A stretch of 64,000 nt of DNA from an uncultured Christensenella sp. (GTDB taxonomy: Bacteria; Bacillota; Clostridia; Christensenellales; Pumilibacteraceae). Below, piece after piece: positions 28,501-36,233 of the stretch (positions within the stretch are counted from its first letter, which is position 1; every line of letters starts with the position of its first letter). The notes beneath the pieces were generated by a model that was not told the origin of the DNA, searched no databases, and was given only the letters and a program-made list of their open reading frames with translations. The stretch lies in assembly GCA_910577435.1 (NCBI GenBank), contig CAJTLV010000001.1:181233-245232 (forward strand). The letters run 5' to 3'. Made by a program: the position numbers and the translations under genes.

Positions 28501-29087
28501 GCGACATCGGTCTTTCGATTTCGTTCGGCGGCGACGGCGCAAAAGGCATTCGCGGTATACTCGTCGTATCCGACATCTCGCTCACGTCGATACCCAATAC
28601 GTCCTATGACGAAATAGCCGAAAGCGACAGCATCGACACCGATTACGTCCGCGCCGTAGCGCTATCCGAAGCGAGCGATGACAGTAGCGACGATAACAAC
28701 ACGGAAGCGACTTCAAACGATATACAATGGTGGATAATCCCGACGGTTATCTTCTCCGTCTGCTTGGTTGCGGCAATAATAATAATTGTTGTTATGCGCA
28801 TACGCGATCGCATCAAAAAGAAGAAAAAGACCGTTTACACTTCCGAATACGACCGCACACGCGCATTCAAAGACATAGAGAAATTGGCAAATGCCGACGG
28901 CGGCGCAAAGACGGATCGAGACGAGGAGCTTGACGACGAAATTTCGGGCGGCGGCGACGATGCGGATGACGAACATCAGACGCAAACCGTAACGGAAGCG
29001 CCCGCAACAAACGAACAGCTCTCCGAGTCTGAAGAACAACCTACTTCCGCACAGAGCAAAAAGGCAGATACCGATCTCAACGATTGA
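25587..29087 (+). CDS. Large anchored extracellular protein with four jelly-roll-like modules
   Basis: 1166 residues. A signal peptide spans about 1-38 (ending near GRVSADD). Four related modules follow, each marked by a strand of the type YYRFGVWVKADG (near residues 168, 440, 682 and 898) and by a later W/F-K-x-F-x-F-Y-I strand plus an E-L/I-W-L-G strand and an F-D-x-V ending (MFDNVTFTELS). This pattern resembles carbohydrate-binding beta-sandwich modules. One helix at about 1047-1070 anchors the protein; the last 95 residues are a basic stop-transfer followed by a very acidic cytosolic tail. It is monocistronic and closed by a terminator. Glycan binding is inference; I do not recognise the family. 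Confidence 0.8.
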   Translation: MRTIKRITDKLITFSVIAALVAALMCGALSFLFSGRVSADDEKTDTVEFAPATLELTNTQFTETSGSYPASPTGWTASGTGSVKAGVIDLTASNYVNPDSNSTDGPNKAFELSQYPEYGNDTLIPRTPFGTDAFADTDAKTLLVNTMPGDNVTATYAYSSSDMTFEADSFYRVSVWVKTGNFAADTGATVKLTGLGENCAFYNINTVKDLNTDNGIPLLTAQNNYGWVKYTFYVRTAPSESATVKLSLGIGDAVTNGDEDPTDLMPSPAHGYAFFDTVTAERISAYDYAFETSPFAPSAVRDNVRLNTTGTSMALDLYNLDYLTANNGTDTVEIGTFSDNFELWTNAEYTDDDDEPIYSGQASAHIYNSYATVDIKDNDFGLTSNPWAPLGVAEDSQRTSNSGFGGTNGNILMINSVYTNGEFKQGARGVASPDVTIKQHRYYRFGVWVKADGKDGAISGGNGVSIAVKGQANDTANNNKLDSRYNNLTGDDEDKAHYGWKEQVIYIVGSSLSDLSVHFELWLGTPDSQSAGIAMFDNVTFTELSYSDYEAMSAADGGNVLTLDAGAADTGVTNGNFILIGDYDEFKYPLPAADWSYHTPSDVGTAGFSRDEVNTDNAVYGIVPANREAFDKLADRGEIPANIVNPAHFANAPLYNVLVLSSSTKTAFCYQTSAITIPADQATKIDVTMAVDRVTDGYGASLVLKSSDGAVVSTIENITSTNNNFKTFTFYIEAPLSEQSLTLEIWLGLNGRKNNTQKLSDGTVYVKEAACSEWTVDSDTSTTAEYAKKLDEFRKAAASPALLETLDFGVVSFSAPSLDFYDIYSYGKDGGFVTPYMWNKTTTNESTISGIFNSENLGNIYDGFDKKDQTDSMLFIYNTEFAKTTYSYANTISLVANTYYRLDVTLKVHLTDEIRNDKAYEGANVSLTGTATETFENIKDTTTLVAQGDEASRDYETFKTFSFYISSGADGGDIGLSISFGGDGAKGIRGILVVSDISLTSIPNTSYDEIAESDSIDTDYVRAVALSEASDDSSDDNNTEATSNDIQWWIIPTVIFSVCLVAAIIIIVVMRIRDRIKKKKKTVYTSEYDRTRAFKDIEKLANADGGAKTDRDEELDDEISGGGDDADDEHQTQTVTEAPATNEQLSESEEQPTSAQSKKADTDLND

Positions 29088-29110
29088 TATATGATGAGCA
29101 AATCCGAATA

Positions 29111-29134
29111 GCCGCCCGAAAGGGCGGCATTTTC
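29111..29134 (+). terminator. Terminator of the 1166-residue protein gene
   Basis: GCCGCCC-gaaa-GGGCGGC followed by ATTTTC, 23 bases after the stop. Confidence 0.85.
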
Positions 29135-29195
29135 ATAGCGTAATCGTCACGCCGACATATTTAGTAAAGTAATACGCAATTCCCCTATCAAACAG

Positions 29196-29224
29196 TTGAC
29201 ATAATACCCGTTCGGTGATATAAT
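29196..29224 (+). promoter_or_regulatory. Promoter of iscS-iscU
   Basis: Perfect TTGACA (29196-29201), 17-base spacer ending in TGa, perfect TATAAT (29219-29224). The leader of about 67 bases contains AAATCG and CGATTT 17 bases apart (29236-29264), a possible regulatory inverted repeat. Confidence 0.9.
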
Positions 29225-29297
29225 TAAATCATTGTAAATCGGTAGGAATTAAAATCATCGATTTGCGCAAATTATACACTAAAAGCAGGACTACACA

Positions 29298-30488
29298 ATG
29301 AAAATTTATGCCGACAATGCGGCAACGACAAAAATGCGCAAGTGCGCCATAGACGCTATGTTGCCTTACTACGACGGAATTTACGCCAATCCGTCGAGTT
29401 TGCACACGCCGGGACAAATAGCTGCGGAAGCGGTCAGAGCGGCGCGTGAACGGATGGCGGCGGCGATAGGATGTTTGCCGCGCGAAATATATTTTACGTC
29501 GGGCGGAAGCGAATCCGACAACTGGGCGATAGCATCTGCCGCCGAAGCGGGCGCGCGCAAAAACAAAAAGCATATAATTTCTTGCGCCATAGAACACCAC
29601 GCCGTACTCCACACGCTAAACAAGCTCGAAAAGCGCGGGTACGAGATCACTCTTCTTCCCGTAAGTGAAAACGGCATAGTGCGCGCCGAAGACGTCGAGG
29701 CGTCAATCCGTACAGACACGGCGCTCGTCACTATTATGTTCGCCAACAATGAGATAGGCACGATTCAGCCGATAGCCGAAATAGGAAAGATCTGCCGCGA
29801 CAAAGGCGTTACATTTCACACCGACGCAGTACAAGCCGTCGGACACATCGGCATAAACGTCAAAGAACAAAACATCGATATGCTGTCGCTGTCCGCGCAC
29901 AAGTTCGGCGGACCTAAGGGCATAGGCGCGCTCTATATCCGCAGCGGCTTGCCGGTAACAAACCTTATCGACGGCGGAGCGCAAGAACGCGGCAAGCGTG
30001 CGGGAACAGAAAACGTACCCGCAATCGTCGGAATGGCGGCGGCGCTCGACGAATGCTTAAAAGATATGAATAAGGATGCGGCAAAACTTATAAAACTGCG
30101 CGACAGACTTATCGACGGACTGCTTAAAATACCGCACACGGCGCTAAACGGCGACAGATCGTCTCGCCTACCCGGTAACGTAAACGTATGTTTCGAGGGC
30201 ATCGAGGGCGAATCGCTGCTTCTGTTGCTGGACGCTAAGGGAGTATACGCCTCGTCGGGTTCGGCTTGCACTTCGGGGTCGCTCGATCCGAGTCACGTAC
30301 TGCTTGCAATCGGGAGACCGCATTCTGTGGCGCACGGGTCTTTACGACTTACGCTGTCGGCGGACGCTACAGAAAAAGAAATAGATTATATAATAAACGC
30401 CGTAACGGACGTCGTTGCATATCTACGCAATATGTCGCCCGTATGGCACGATCTTTTGGAGGGAAAGGCACAATATGTTATACAGTGA
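29298..30488 (+). CDS. iscS: Cysteine desulfurase (NifS/IscS type)
   Basis: 396 residues, PLP-dependent class V aminotransferase fold. Lys202 in SLSAHKFGG binds PLP; GSACTSGSLDPSHVLLA carries the catalytic Cys324 in the longer loop of the NifS/IscS group. It takes sulfur from cysteine as a persulfide and passes it to the scaffold protein encoded directly downstream, whose start codon lies inside the last codons of this gene. No IscR-type regulator gene is adjacent. The ATG follows AGCAGG by eight bases. Confidence 0.95.
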   Translation: MKIYADNAATTKMRKCAIDAMLPYYDGIYANPSSLHTPGQIAAEAVRAARERMAAAIGCLPREIYFTSGGSESDNWAIASAAEAGARKNKKHIISCAIEHHAVLHTLNKLEKRGYEITLLPVSENGIVRAEDVEASIRTDTALVTIMFANNEIGTIQPIAEIGKICRDKGVTFHTDAVQAVGHIGINVKEQNIDMLSLSAHKFGGPKGIGALYIRSGLPVTNLIDGGAQERGKRAGTENVPAIVGMAAALDECLKDMNKDAAKLIKLRDRLIDGLLKIPHTALNGDRSSRLPGNVNVCFEGIEGESLLLLLDAKGVYASSGSACTSGSLDPSHVLLAIGRPHSVAHGSLRLTLSADATEKEIDYIINAVTDVVAYLRNMSPVWHDLLEGKAQYVIQ

Positions 30489-30906
30489 AAAAGTAATGGA
30501 TCACTTCACCCACCCGCGCAACGTCGGGATCATCGAGGACGCGGACGGCGTAGGTGAAGTAGGCAACGCCAAGTGCGGCGACATAATGAAGATCTACCTG
30601 AAAATTTCGGACGGCATAATAACCGACGTTAAATTCAACACATTCGGTTGCGGCAGTGCGATCGCATCGAGTTCTATGGCAACCGAGATGATAAAAGGCA
30701 AACCGATTTCGGAAGCGCTCACACTTACCAATAAAGCTGTCGTCGAGGCGCTAGAAGGATTGCCTGCGCATAAACTGCACTGCTCGGTACTCGCGGAAGA
30801 AGCGGTTAAGGCGGCAATCAAGGATTACTATGACAAAAACGGTATCGAATACGACAAGTCGCAATTCCCCGACTGCGCATCGTGCGCACACTGCGCAATA
30901 GACTGA
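30475..30906 (+). CDS. iscU: IscU/NifU-like iron-sulfur scaffold
   Basis: 143 residues from ATG 30475, preceded by GGAGGG. The three scaffold cysteines are Cys34 (AKCGD, with Asp36), Cys59 (FGCGSAIASSS) and Cys103 (LHCSVLAEEA). It assembles 2Fe-2S clusters from sulfur delivered by the desulfurase, with which it overlaps by 14 bases. Beyond the usual end there is an extension with three further cysteines, CASCAHC at 134-140, which is not part of the classical IscU and might bind metal. Terminator follows. Confidence 0.94.
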   Translation: MLYSEKVMDHFTHPRNVGIIEDADGVGEVGNAKCGDIMKIYLKISDGIITDVKFNTFGCGSAIASSSMATEMIKGKPISEALTLTNKAVVEALEGLPAHKLHCSVLAEEAVKAAIKDYYDKNGIEYDKSQFPDCASCAHCAID

Positions 30907-30923
30907 TAACGATAAATACGATA

Positions 30924-30963
30924 AAACCGCCTGCGTCGTCAATTACGCAGGCGGTTTGTTTTT
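30924..30963 (+). terminator. Terminator of iscS-iscU
   Basis: A 13-bp stem AAACCGCCTGCGT/ACGCAGGCGGTTT with eight-base loop followed by GTTTTT. Confidence 0.9.
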
Positions 30964-30999
30964 CGGCATATCCGTAAAGCTTATATACGCCACACCTAT

Positions 31000-31725
31000 T
31001 CAATATCCGCCGTCGACGTGCAGAAGCGCGCCATTTATAAACGATGATTTCTCGTCCGCCAAAAACAGCACGGCGTGAGCGACGTCTTTCGGCGTTCCGA
31101 TTCGTCTGACAGGCGTATTGTCGACAATGCGGAACAGCGCATCCGGCGGAACGGGATCGTTCATATCGGTTGCTATAAGTCCCGCGACAACGGCATTTAC
31201 GGTCACGTACTCGCCAACCTCGCGAGAAAGCGCCTTTGTGAGTCCGTTGACCCCCGCTTTCGCCGCAGAATAAATCGTTTCTGTGCTACTGCCCCGTTCT
31301 GCCCAGAACGAACTGATGTTTATAATACGACCGAACCCGCGTTCGATCATTTTCGGCAGTACCGCACGAGTGACAAGCCACACGCCTTTTAGATCCACGC
31401 CCATAACACGGTCGAAATCTTCCTCGCCGTCATATTGCAAAAGTCCCATATGCGCAATACCGGCATTGTTTACGAGCGTATCGACGGTGCCGAATGCGAT
31501 GCCGTCCACCATTCGTTTAACGTCGTCGGCATTCGATACGTCGGCTTGTATAGCTTGACAGGCGATCTCGCGGCTGTTCAGCTCGTTGACAAGCTCCATC
31601 GCCGCTTTTTCCGATTTATTATAATTGATTATAACGTTGTAGCCCGCTTCACCGAAATCAACGGCTATCTGCCTGCCGATACCGCGCGCGCCGCCCGTTA
31701 TCAGAACTGTTCTTTTACCCTGCAT
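31000..31725 (-). CDS. fabG: Short-chain dehydrogenase, FabG-like 3-oxoacyl-ACP reductase
   Basis: 241 residues, classical SDR. TGGARGIGRQIA is the NADP loop, NNAG the stabilising motif, and the catalytic set is Ser in NISSFWAERG with YSAAK (Tyr and Lys). LLHVDGGY is the usual end. Reduction of 3-oxoacyl-ACP in fatty acid synthesis is most likely, but no other fab gene is near and SDR substrates are hard to call. It is the last gene of the minus-strand run starting at obg, 29 bases after murF. Confidence 0.8.
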   Translation of the reverse strand: MQGKRTVLITGGARGIGRQIAVDFGEAGYNVIINYNKSEKAAMELVNELNSREIACQAIQADVSNADDVKRMVDGIAFGTVDTLVNNAGIAHMGLLQYDGEEDFDRVMGVDLKGVWLVTRAVLPKMIERGFGRIINISSFWAERGSSTETIYSAAKAGVNGLTKALSREVGEYVTVNAVVAGLIATDMNDPVPPDALFRIVDNTPVRRIGTPKDVAHAVLFLADEKSSFINGALLHVDGGY

Positions 31726-31754
31726 ATTTTATTCTCGCTATATGATTTTCGCCG

Positions 31755-33338
31755 TTATTTTATATTATCGGGCAAATCGTTTTCGAACAAAACGGCCTTA
31801 TCTCCGACTATTTCGGCAAGCGCGGATACCGCATCGTCGAGTGACGCGAATATGCTTATGCACCCCTCGTTCATTCCGCCGTCGACTGCTCCGCTTTTAA
31901 TATCCTGTGCGCGCGAACCGATAAGAAACGCATAGTCGCACACTGCGGCAATATGCTTGCCGAGTTCGGTATTGCAATCTTTCTCGACCGTGCCGAGTTC
32001 GACAAATCCGGGAGTAATTATTATCTTCTTCCCGCCGAACATACCGAGTACATCGAGTGCGTTCTTTGCGCCGACGGGATTGGAATTATACGCGTCGTCG
32101 ATTACCGCGATCGACGGATCGCGAGACGGAACAAGTTGTAGCCTATGTTCGACGGGCTCTGCTTTACCTACTGCGGAAACAATTTGTTCCGGCGTTACGC
32201 CGAGTTTAAGCGCCACCGCCGCGCAAACGCTCACGAGTTCTGCAATATGCGCGCCGAGAAGCGCGGTACGAACGGCATACTTATTACCGCCTATAACAAG
32301 TTCGAATGCCGTGCCGTCCTTACCTATGACTAGATTTTCATAGCCTATCGCACCTTCGGCGCCTCCGCCGACGAGAGTTTTTTCGCAAGCTACGGCGCGG
32401 TCGAAGAGTGCTGCGCAACGCGCATTGTAACCGTTAAATGCGCAAAAGCCGTCACTACCGATCGACTTTGCCAACTCGAATTTAGTGTCGGCAACGTTGT
32501 CGACGCTACCAAACGTCGCGATGTGCATATCGCCGACGGCGGTGATAATACCGTACTTGGGCGAAACGATGGCGCATAACTCTTTAATATCGCCCTTATG
32601 CCGCGCGCCAAGCTCCGCAATAAGCACCTGCTCGTCGGCTAACCCGTCGTTTACCGTTCGGCAAATGCCCATAGGCGTATTAAAACTGCCTGGAGTAGCC
32701 AGCACGGTGTATTTTTCTTTGAGCATTCCGCACAGAAGATTTTTAGCCGTCGTCTTTCCGAAGCTACCGGTTATTCCTATAACGATCGGCGATTTTTCGG
32801 CAAGTTTTGCTTTCGCCTTTTTGATATATCTTCCGTGATTGAGTTTTTCGAACGGGAACATTATATAATTAGCCGCGATAGCCACAAACGGAATGAGTCC
32901 GCCGATAGCCGCCGTGACAGTCTGCCAAAACGGCGAAAAGTACGAAAGCGCCGCCACGCACGCGCCGAGAACAAGCGTCAGCAAAGTGTCGGCTACGATA
33001 ATGCGTATCATCCTGCCCGTGTACACTACCTTGCAGTCGCCGCGTCTTGCGGTAGTAATTATAAATACGGTCGCAAGTATTATATACAGCGCGACGGCGG
33101 TATAGCGTACTGTCTCGAACGCATTGAAACACCCGATAAACACTACCATCGCGATAAAACTCATTGTCATCAGCGCGGCATAACGAATGAGCATATCGTA
33201 CTTCGTAGCCTTTAAGTAGTCGAACACTCCGCGCGCTTTATACCCCGAAAGTTGCAATATCTTAAAGATCGGGAGCGCCGCCGCGCACGACAATTCCGCC
33301 GCGATAGCTATTAAAATGATCGAAATGCAATATTCCAT
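31755..33338 (-). CDS. murF: MurF-like Mur ligase with N-terminal membrane domain
   Basis: 527 residues. The first 165 hold about five hydrophobic helices, then a soluble Mur ligase: GITGSFGKTTAKNLL is the ATP loop, GSFNTPMGICRTVN the MurF-type substrate region, AELGARHKGDI the metal region, and VIDDAYNSNP the motif preceding the C-terminal domain. MurF adds D-Ala-D-Ala to UDP-MurNAc-tripeptide in the cytosol. Normal MurF has about 450 residues and no membrane helices; this membrane-extended form is known in some Clostridia, and it could be the only MurF or a paralogue. It follows the hydrolase gene by four bases. Confidence 0.82.
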   Translation of the reverse strand: MEYCISIILIAIAAELSCAAALPIFKILQLSGYKARGVFDYLKATKYDMLIRYAALMTMSFIAMVVFIGCFNAFETVRYTAVALYIILATVFIITTARRGDCKVVYTGRMIRIIVADTLLTLVLGACVAALSYFSPFWQTVTAAIGGLIPFVAIAANYIMFPFEKLNHGRYIKKAKAKLAEKSPIVIGITGSFGKTTAKNLLCGMLKEKYTVLATPGSFNTPMGICRTVNDGLADEQVLIAELGARHKGDIKELCAIVSPKYGIITAVGDMHIATFGSVDNVADTKFELAKSIGSDGFCAFNGYNARCAALFDRAVACEKTLVGGGAEGAIGYENLVIGKDGTAFELVIGGNKYAVRTALLGAHIAELVSVCAAVALKLGVTPEQIVSAVGKAEPVEHRLQLVPSRDPSIAVIDDAYNSNPVGAKNALDVLGMFGGKKIIITPGFVELGTVEKDCNTELGKHIAAVCDYAFLIGSRAQDIKSGAVDGGMNEGCISIFASLDDAVSALAEIVGDKAVLFENDLPDNIK

Positions 33339-33342
33339 AATC

Positions 33343-34050
33343 CTATTCCGTAATAAAGGTATTCAGCAGCCTTAAAAATTTGTAATTACTGTCTATATAG
33401 CTGTAATGTCCGCCGTCGAGATATTCGAGTCTGCTCCCCGCAATATTGCGTTTCAGTCTGCGCGCCATATACGGCGGAGTATCCTTATCCGACTTGCCCC
33501 ACACAATGAGCGTCGGGCATTTGACAAATGCGAGAAGATTTTCGAGGTGTGAGTTTACAATGCGCACAAACACTCCGCGTTGATCTTCCCGTGTATTATT
33601 ATAATCGATAGATCCGGTTCCGTCAAGCGGTTTACCGCGACTTACACGGTATCGGTACCTCGCAATCTTGAATTTCTTTTTTAAGCTCGCGCGCGGTTTC
33701 ATTCCGGCACTGTCCACAAGCACCAGCTTAACCGCAATACCCTGAGACGCCAGAATGATAGCTACACGTCCGCCGAAGCTGTGACCGATGAGTACGGGAC
33801 GCGTTATACTCTTTTCACACAGAAATTTTCCTACGAACGCGGCATAATCGTAAATACCCCACTCACTCGGCACGATCTTCGGGAAAGCGAAATTGACCGC
33901 GTTAAATCCGTTGCCGACCGCATACGTATACGCGCCCTTAAACGAACTCAAATCGCCGCCCCAACCGTGAAGAAAAACGAGCGTGTCCGCCGCTCCGTCT
34001 TTTACGTTCATTTCGTATTCGAAGTCGACGCCGTCCGCCCGTTCTTTCAT
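33343..34050 (-). CDS. Alpha/beta hydrolase
   Basis: 235 residues. FLHGWGGDLSSF is the oxyanion-hole motif, IGHSFGGRVAI the nucleophile elbow with Ser, LIVWGKSDKDTP places the Asp and LDGGHYSYID the His, so the triad is complete. No signal peptide, so cytosolic. Substrate unknown; related proteins beside cell-wall genes include esterases and lipases of the pimeloyl-esterase type. It lies between rimI and murF in one transcription unit. Confidence 0.85.
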   Translation of the reverse strand: MKERADGVDFEYEMNVKDGAADTLVFLHGWGGDLSSFKGAYTYAVGNGFNAVNFAFPKIVPSEWGIYDYAAFVGKFLCEKSITRPVLIGHSFGGRVAIILASQGIAVKLVLVDSAGMKPRASLKKKFKIARYRYRVSRGKPLDGTGSIDYNNTREDQRGVFVRIVNSHLENLLAFVKCPTLIVWGKSDKDTPPYMARRLKRNIAGSRLEYLDGGHYSYIDSNYKFLRLLNTFITE

Positions 34051-34076
34051 ATTCCCTCCGTTTTAGCTTGCGGGTA

Positions 34077-34517
34077 TTAAATACATTTCCGCATAATAAC
34101 CGCGTCCGCTTCGCCGTAATATGCGCGTCGCCTGCCGACTGTCTCAAAGCCGAGACTGCTATAAAGCGCAACCGCAGCGGCGTTGCCGTCGCGAACGAGC
34201 AAAAACACACTCTCCGTTCCGCGTTCCGCCGCTATCCGCAAAAGCTCGCCGAACAGCTTTGTCGCTATGCCGCACCGCCGGTAATCCGTCTCTACGGCGA
34301 TATTGGAAATTTCACACTCGTCTGCGGCAAAAACTCCCGACAGATAGCCCGCAAATGCGCCGTCGCATTCTGCGACAAGAAACAGCGCGTTTTCGTTCGC
34401 GATCTCGCTTTCCACCTGCTCCGCCGTCCAAGCGCAGTCTATATATCTGCGTTCCGCGTCGGCTATCCGTTCCGCGTCGGCGTTTGTCGCACGGCGAACA
34501 ACGAGAATATCCGTCAT
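34077..34517 (-). CDS. rimI: RimI-like ribosomal protein alanine N-acetyltransferase
   Basis: 146 residues, GNAT fold. ISNIAVETDYRRCGIATKLF is the acetyl-CoA loop in the RimI form (R-R-x-G-I-A/G), and ALYSSLGFETVGRRRAYY is the usual RimI end. It acetylates N-terminal alanines, classically of ribosomal protein S18. The gene overlaps tsaB by four bases; rimI beside tsaB and tsaE is a widespread cluster. Confidence 0.92.
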   Translation of the reverse strand: MTDILVVRRATNADAERIADAERRYIDCAWTAEQVESEIANENALFLVAECDGAFAGYLSGVFAADECEISNIAVETDYRRCGIATKLFGELLRIAAERGTESVFLLVRDGNAAAVALYSSLGFETVGRRRAYYGEADAVIMRKCI

Positions 34518-35131
34518 AGATCACCCGCAGACCGTTCCGGTTGAGCTTTCCTGACGTACAGCGGCACAAGTTCGCTCTGTGCCGCAACCGCAGTTATGTA
34601 CTTTTCGGCGGCGCGCGCCATCTCGTTTTCTCCGACGCCCGCATTGCCCAAGAAAACATCAGACAGTTTCACGTCTGTCGATACGGCATAATCCGGGTTC
34701 TCGACTATCAGCTTTTTCGCATCGTCTATACTGACGCACGCGGCGGGCATTATTTCATTTTCGCCGTCATAGCGCGCAAGATAGCACACCTTATTGCCGG
34801 CGTCGGCGACCGATATGACCTTGTCGCTCTTATTATTGTATGAATTCAAACGCAGATTGTTTACAGCGAAACAAGGCTTGTCCAATGCGTAGCACAGCGT
34901 TTTTACCGTAGTTATGCCGATGCGCAATCCAGTGAACGATCCGGGTCCTGTGCAAACGCCGAACACGTCTATATCTCGCACCGAAACACTCGCGCGATTG
35001 ATCAGTCCGTCGATCATAGGCATAAGTGTTTCCGACCCGGAATTTTTGAGATTCTCGTCGTAAAAGCGTTTGCCGTTCACGCACAAGAGCGCGCGCGTTC
35101 CCTCCGCAGTATTTATAAACAGATAGTTCAT
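34514..35131 (-). CDS. tsaB: TsaB, t6A37 tRNA modification factor
   Basis: 205 residues. YLFINTAEGTRALLCV is the first strand and VFGVCTGPGSFTGLRIGITT the conserved TsaB motif of this ASKHA-type protein. TsaB binds TsaD and TsaE to transfer threonylcarbamoyl to A37 of ANN-decoding tRNAs. It overlaps both the RibU-TsaE fusion upstream and rimI downstream by four bases. tsaD is not in the window. Confidence 0.94.
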   Translation of the reverse strand: MNYLFINTAEGTRALLCVNGKRFYDENLKNSGSETLMPMIDGLINRASVSVRDIDVFGVCTGPGSFTGLRIGITTVKTLCYALDKPCFAVNNLRLNSYNNKSDKVISVADAGNKVCYLARYDGENEIMPAACVSIDDAKKLIVENPDYAVSTDVKLSDVFLGNAGVGENEMARAAEKYITAVAAQSELVPLYVRKAQPERSAGDL

Positions 35132-36225
35132 CGCTCTATTTTGACCTCCCTACCGTTCGGCGTTTTAGTTATATCGACCTTGATTATATTACATCCGTCG
35201 AACATATCTTCGATGTTTTCCCACCACTCGACCGCACATACCGTTTCCGAATTGCCGATAAAATCGGTAAAACCTGCGCCGTATGCCTCGTCCGAACCCG
35301 ACAGACGGTACGCGTCGAAATGGCAGAATTTGACCCGCCCGAAATATTCGTTCATAAGCGTAAACGTCGGCGACGATACGGTTTCATCCACACCCAGTCC
35401 TTTCGCAATCCCCTTACAAAAAACCGTCTTCCCCGCGCCCAGCTCGCCGCTTAAAAGTATTACGTCGCCTCCGACAAGGTTTTTGCCCAGCCTTTTACCC
35501 AGCTTTTCCATTTGCTCCGCCGAGCGCACAGCCGTCACGCCGATCGGCAAAGCCGCATTTTGCTTGTCACGGAAAATTATGTTGAACAGCCGCTGAAATT
35601 GTTTATACAGTAAAAGCACAACTATGGAAATAAGCACTGCTTTAAGGAGATTGAACAGCACCGCCCAATACCAAACGGTCAAATAAAAATTCATCCCGTC
35701 AAGCCACGTCTGTCCGAATACCGACATAAAGAACGGGAAAGTCAAAAGATAATTTACGGGTATCGACCAAACCGCCTGCGCAATGCTCGACAGCGCAAGC
35801 GTTATAAGCACCGTCTTGATGTTGCGCCGCTTTCTGTACACAAGCGACGGAATGAGTATGTACGGCAACATTATAATAATGTTGGCAAGCTCGCCCACCC
35901 CCACAGTCTGCGAAAAAGTGAGCGCGTGCAACACCTCTTTGAGTACGCCTACGATAATAGCCGATATCGGCCCTAGCGAAAAACCGGCCATCATCACGAA
36001 TGCATTCGAAAAATCCACTTTCAAAAACGGAACGGCCGGGATCGGCGCGAATTCGAATATCGGCATATATAAAAGATACGCAAACGCGGTAAAAGCCGCC
36101 ATTCGCGTCATATTCTTTGCGGTAAAAATGTCTTTCGCCTTGTGTCCGATTTTATGTTTTTCGGGAGCGGCAACGTTCGAACTTTCTTCGTCGTTTATTA
36201 AATCCGTATTTGTCTCTTCAGCCAT
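35128..36225 (-). CDS. Fusion of RibU-like ECF substrate-binding subunit and TsaE
   Basis: 365 residues in one uninterrupted frame. Residues 36-215 are a membrane protein of RibU type: FLKVDFSNAFVMMAGFSLGP and VGVGELANIIIMLP are the riboflavin-binding S-component motifs, with about six helices. Residues 228-365 are a complete TsaE ATPase: Walker A SGELGAGKT at 259-267, then SSPTFTLMNEY and FDAYRL. TsaE works with TsaB (the overlapping downstream gene) and TsaD in t6A synthesis; RibU imports riboflavin with the shared ECF energy module. The junction (about 210-227) is a short basic linker on the cytosolic side. The fusion would tie TsaE to the membrane. I do not know a described precedent. Confidence 0.9.
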   Translation of the reverse strand: MAEETNTDLINDEESSNVAAPEKHKIGHKAKDIFTAKNMTRMAAFTAFAYLLYMPIFEFAPIPAVPFLKVDFSNAFVMMAGFSLGPISAIIVGVLKEVLHALTFSQTVGVGELANIIIMLPYILIPSLVYRKRRNIKTVLITLALSSIAQAVWSIPVNYLLTFPFFMSVFGQTWLDGMNFYLTVWYWAVLFNLLKAVLISIVVLLLYKQFQRLFNIIFRDKQNAALPIGVTAVRSAEQMEKLGKRLGKNLVGGDVILLSGELGAGKTVFCKGIAKGLGVDETVSSPTFTLMNEYFGRVKFCHFDAYRLSGSDEAYGAGFTDFIGNSETVCAVEWWENIEDMFDGCNIIKVDITKTPNGREVKIER

Positions 36226-36233
36226 ACCAGCCT

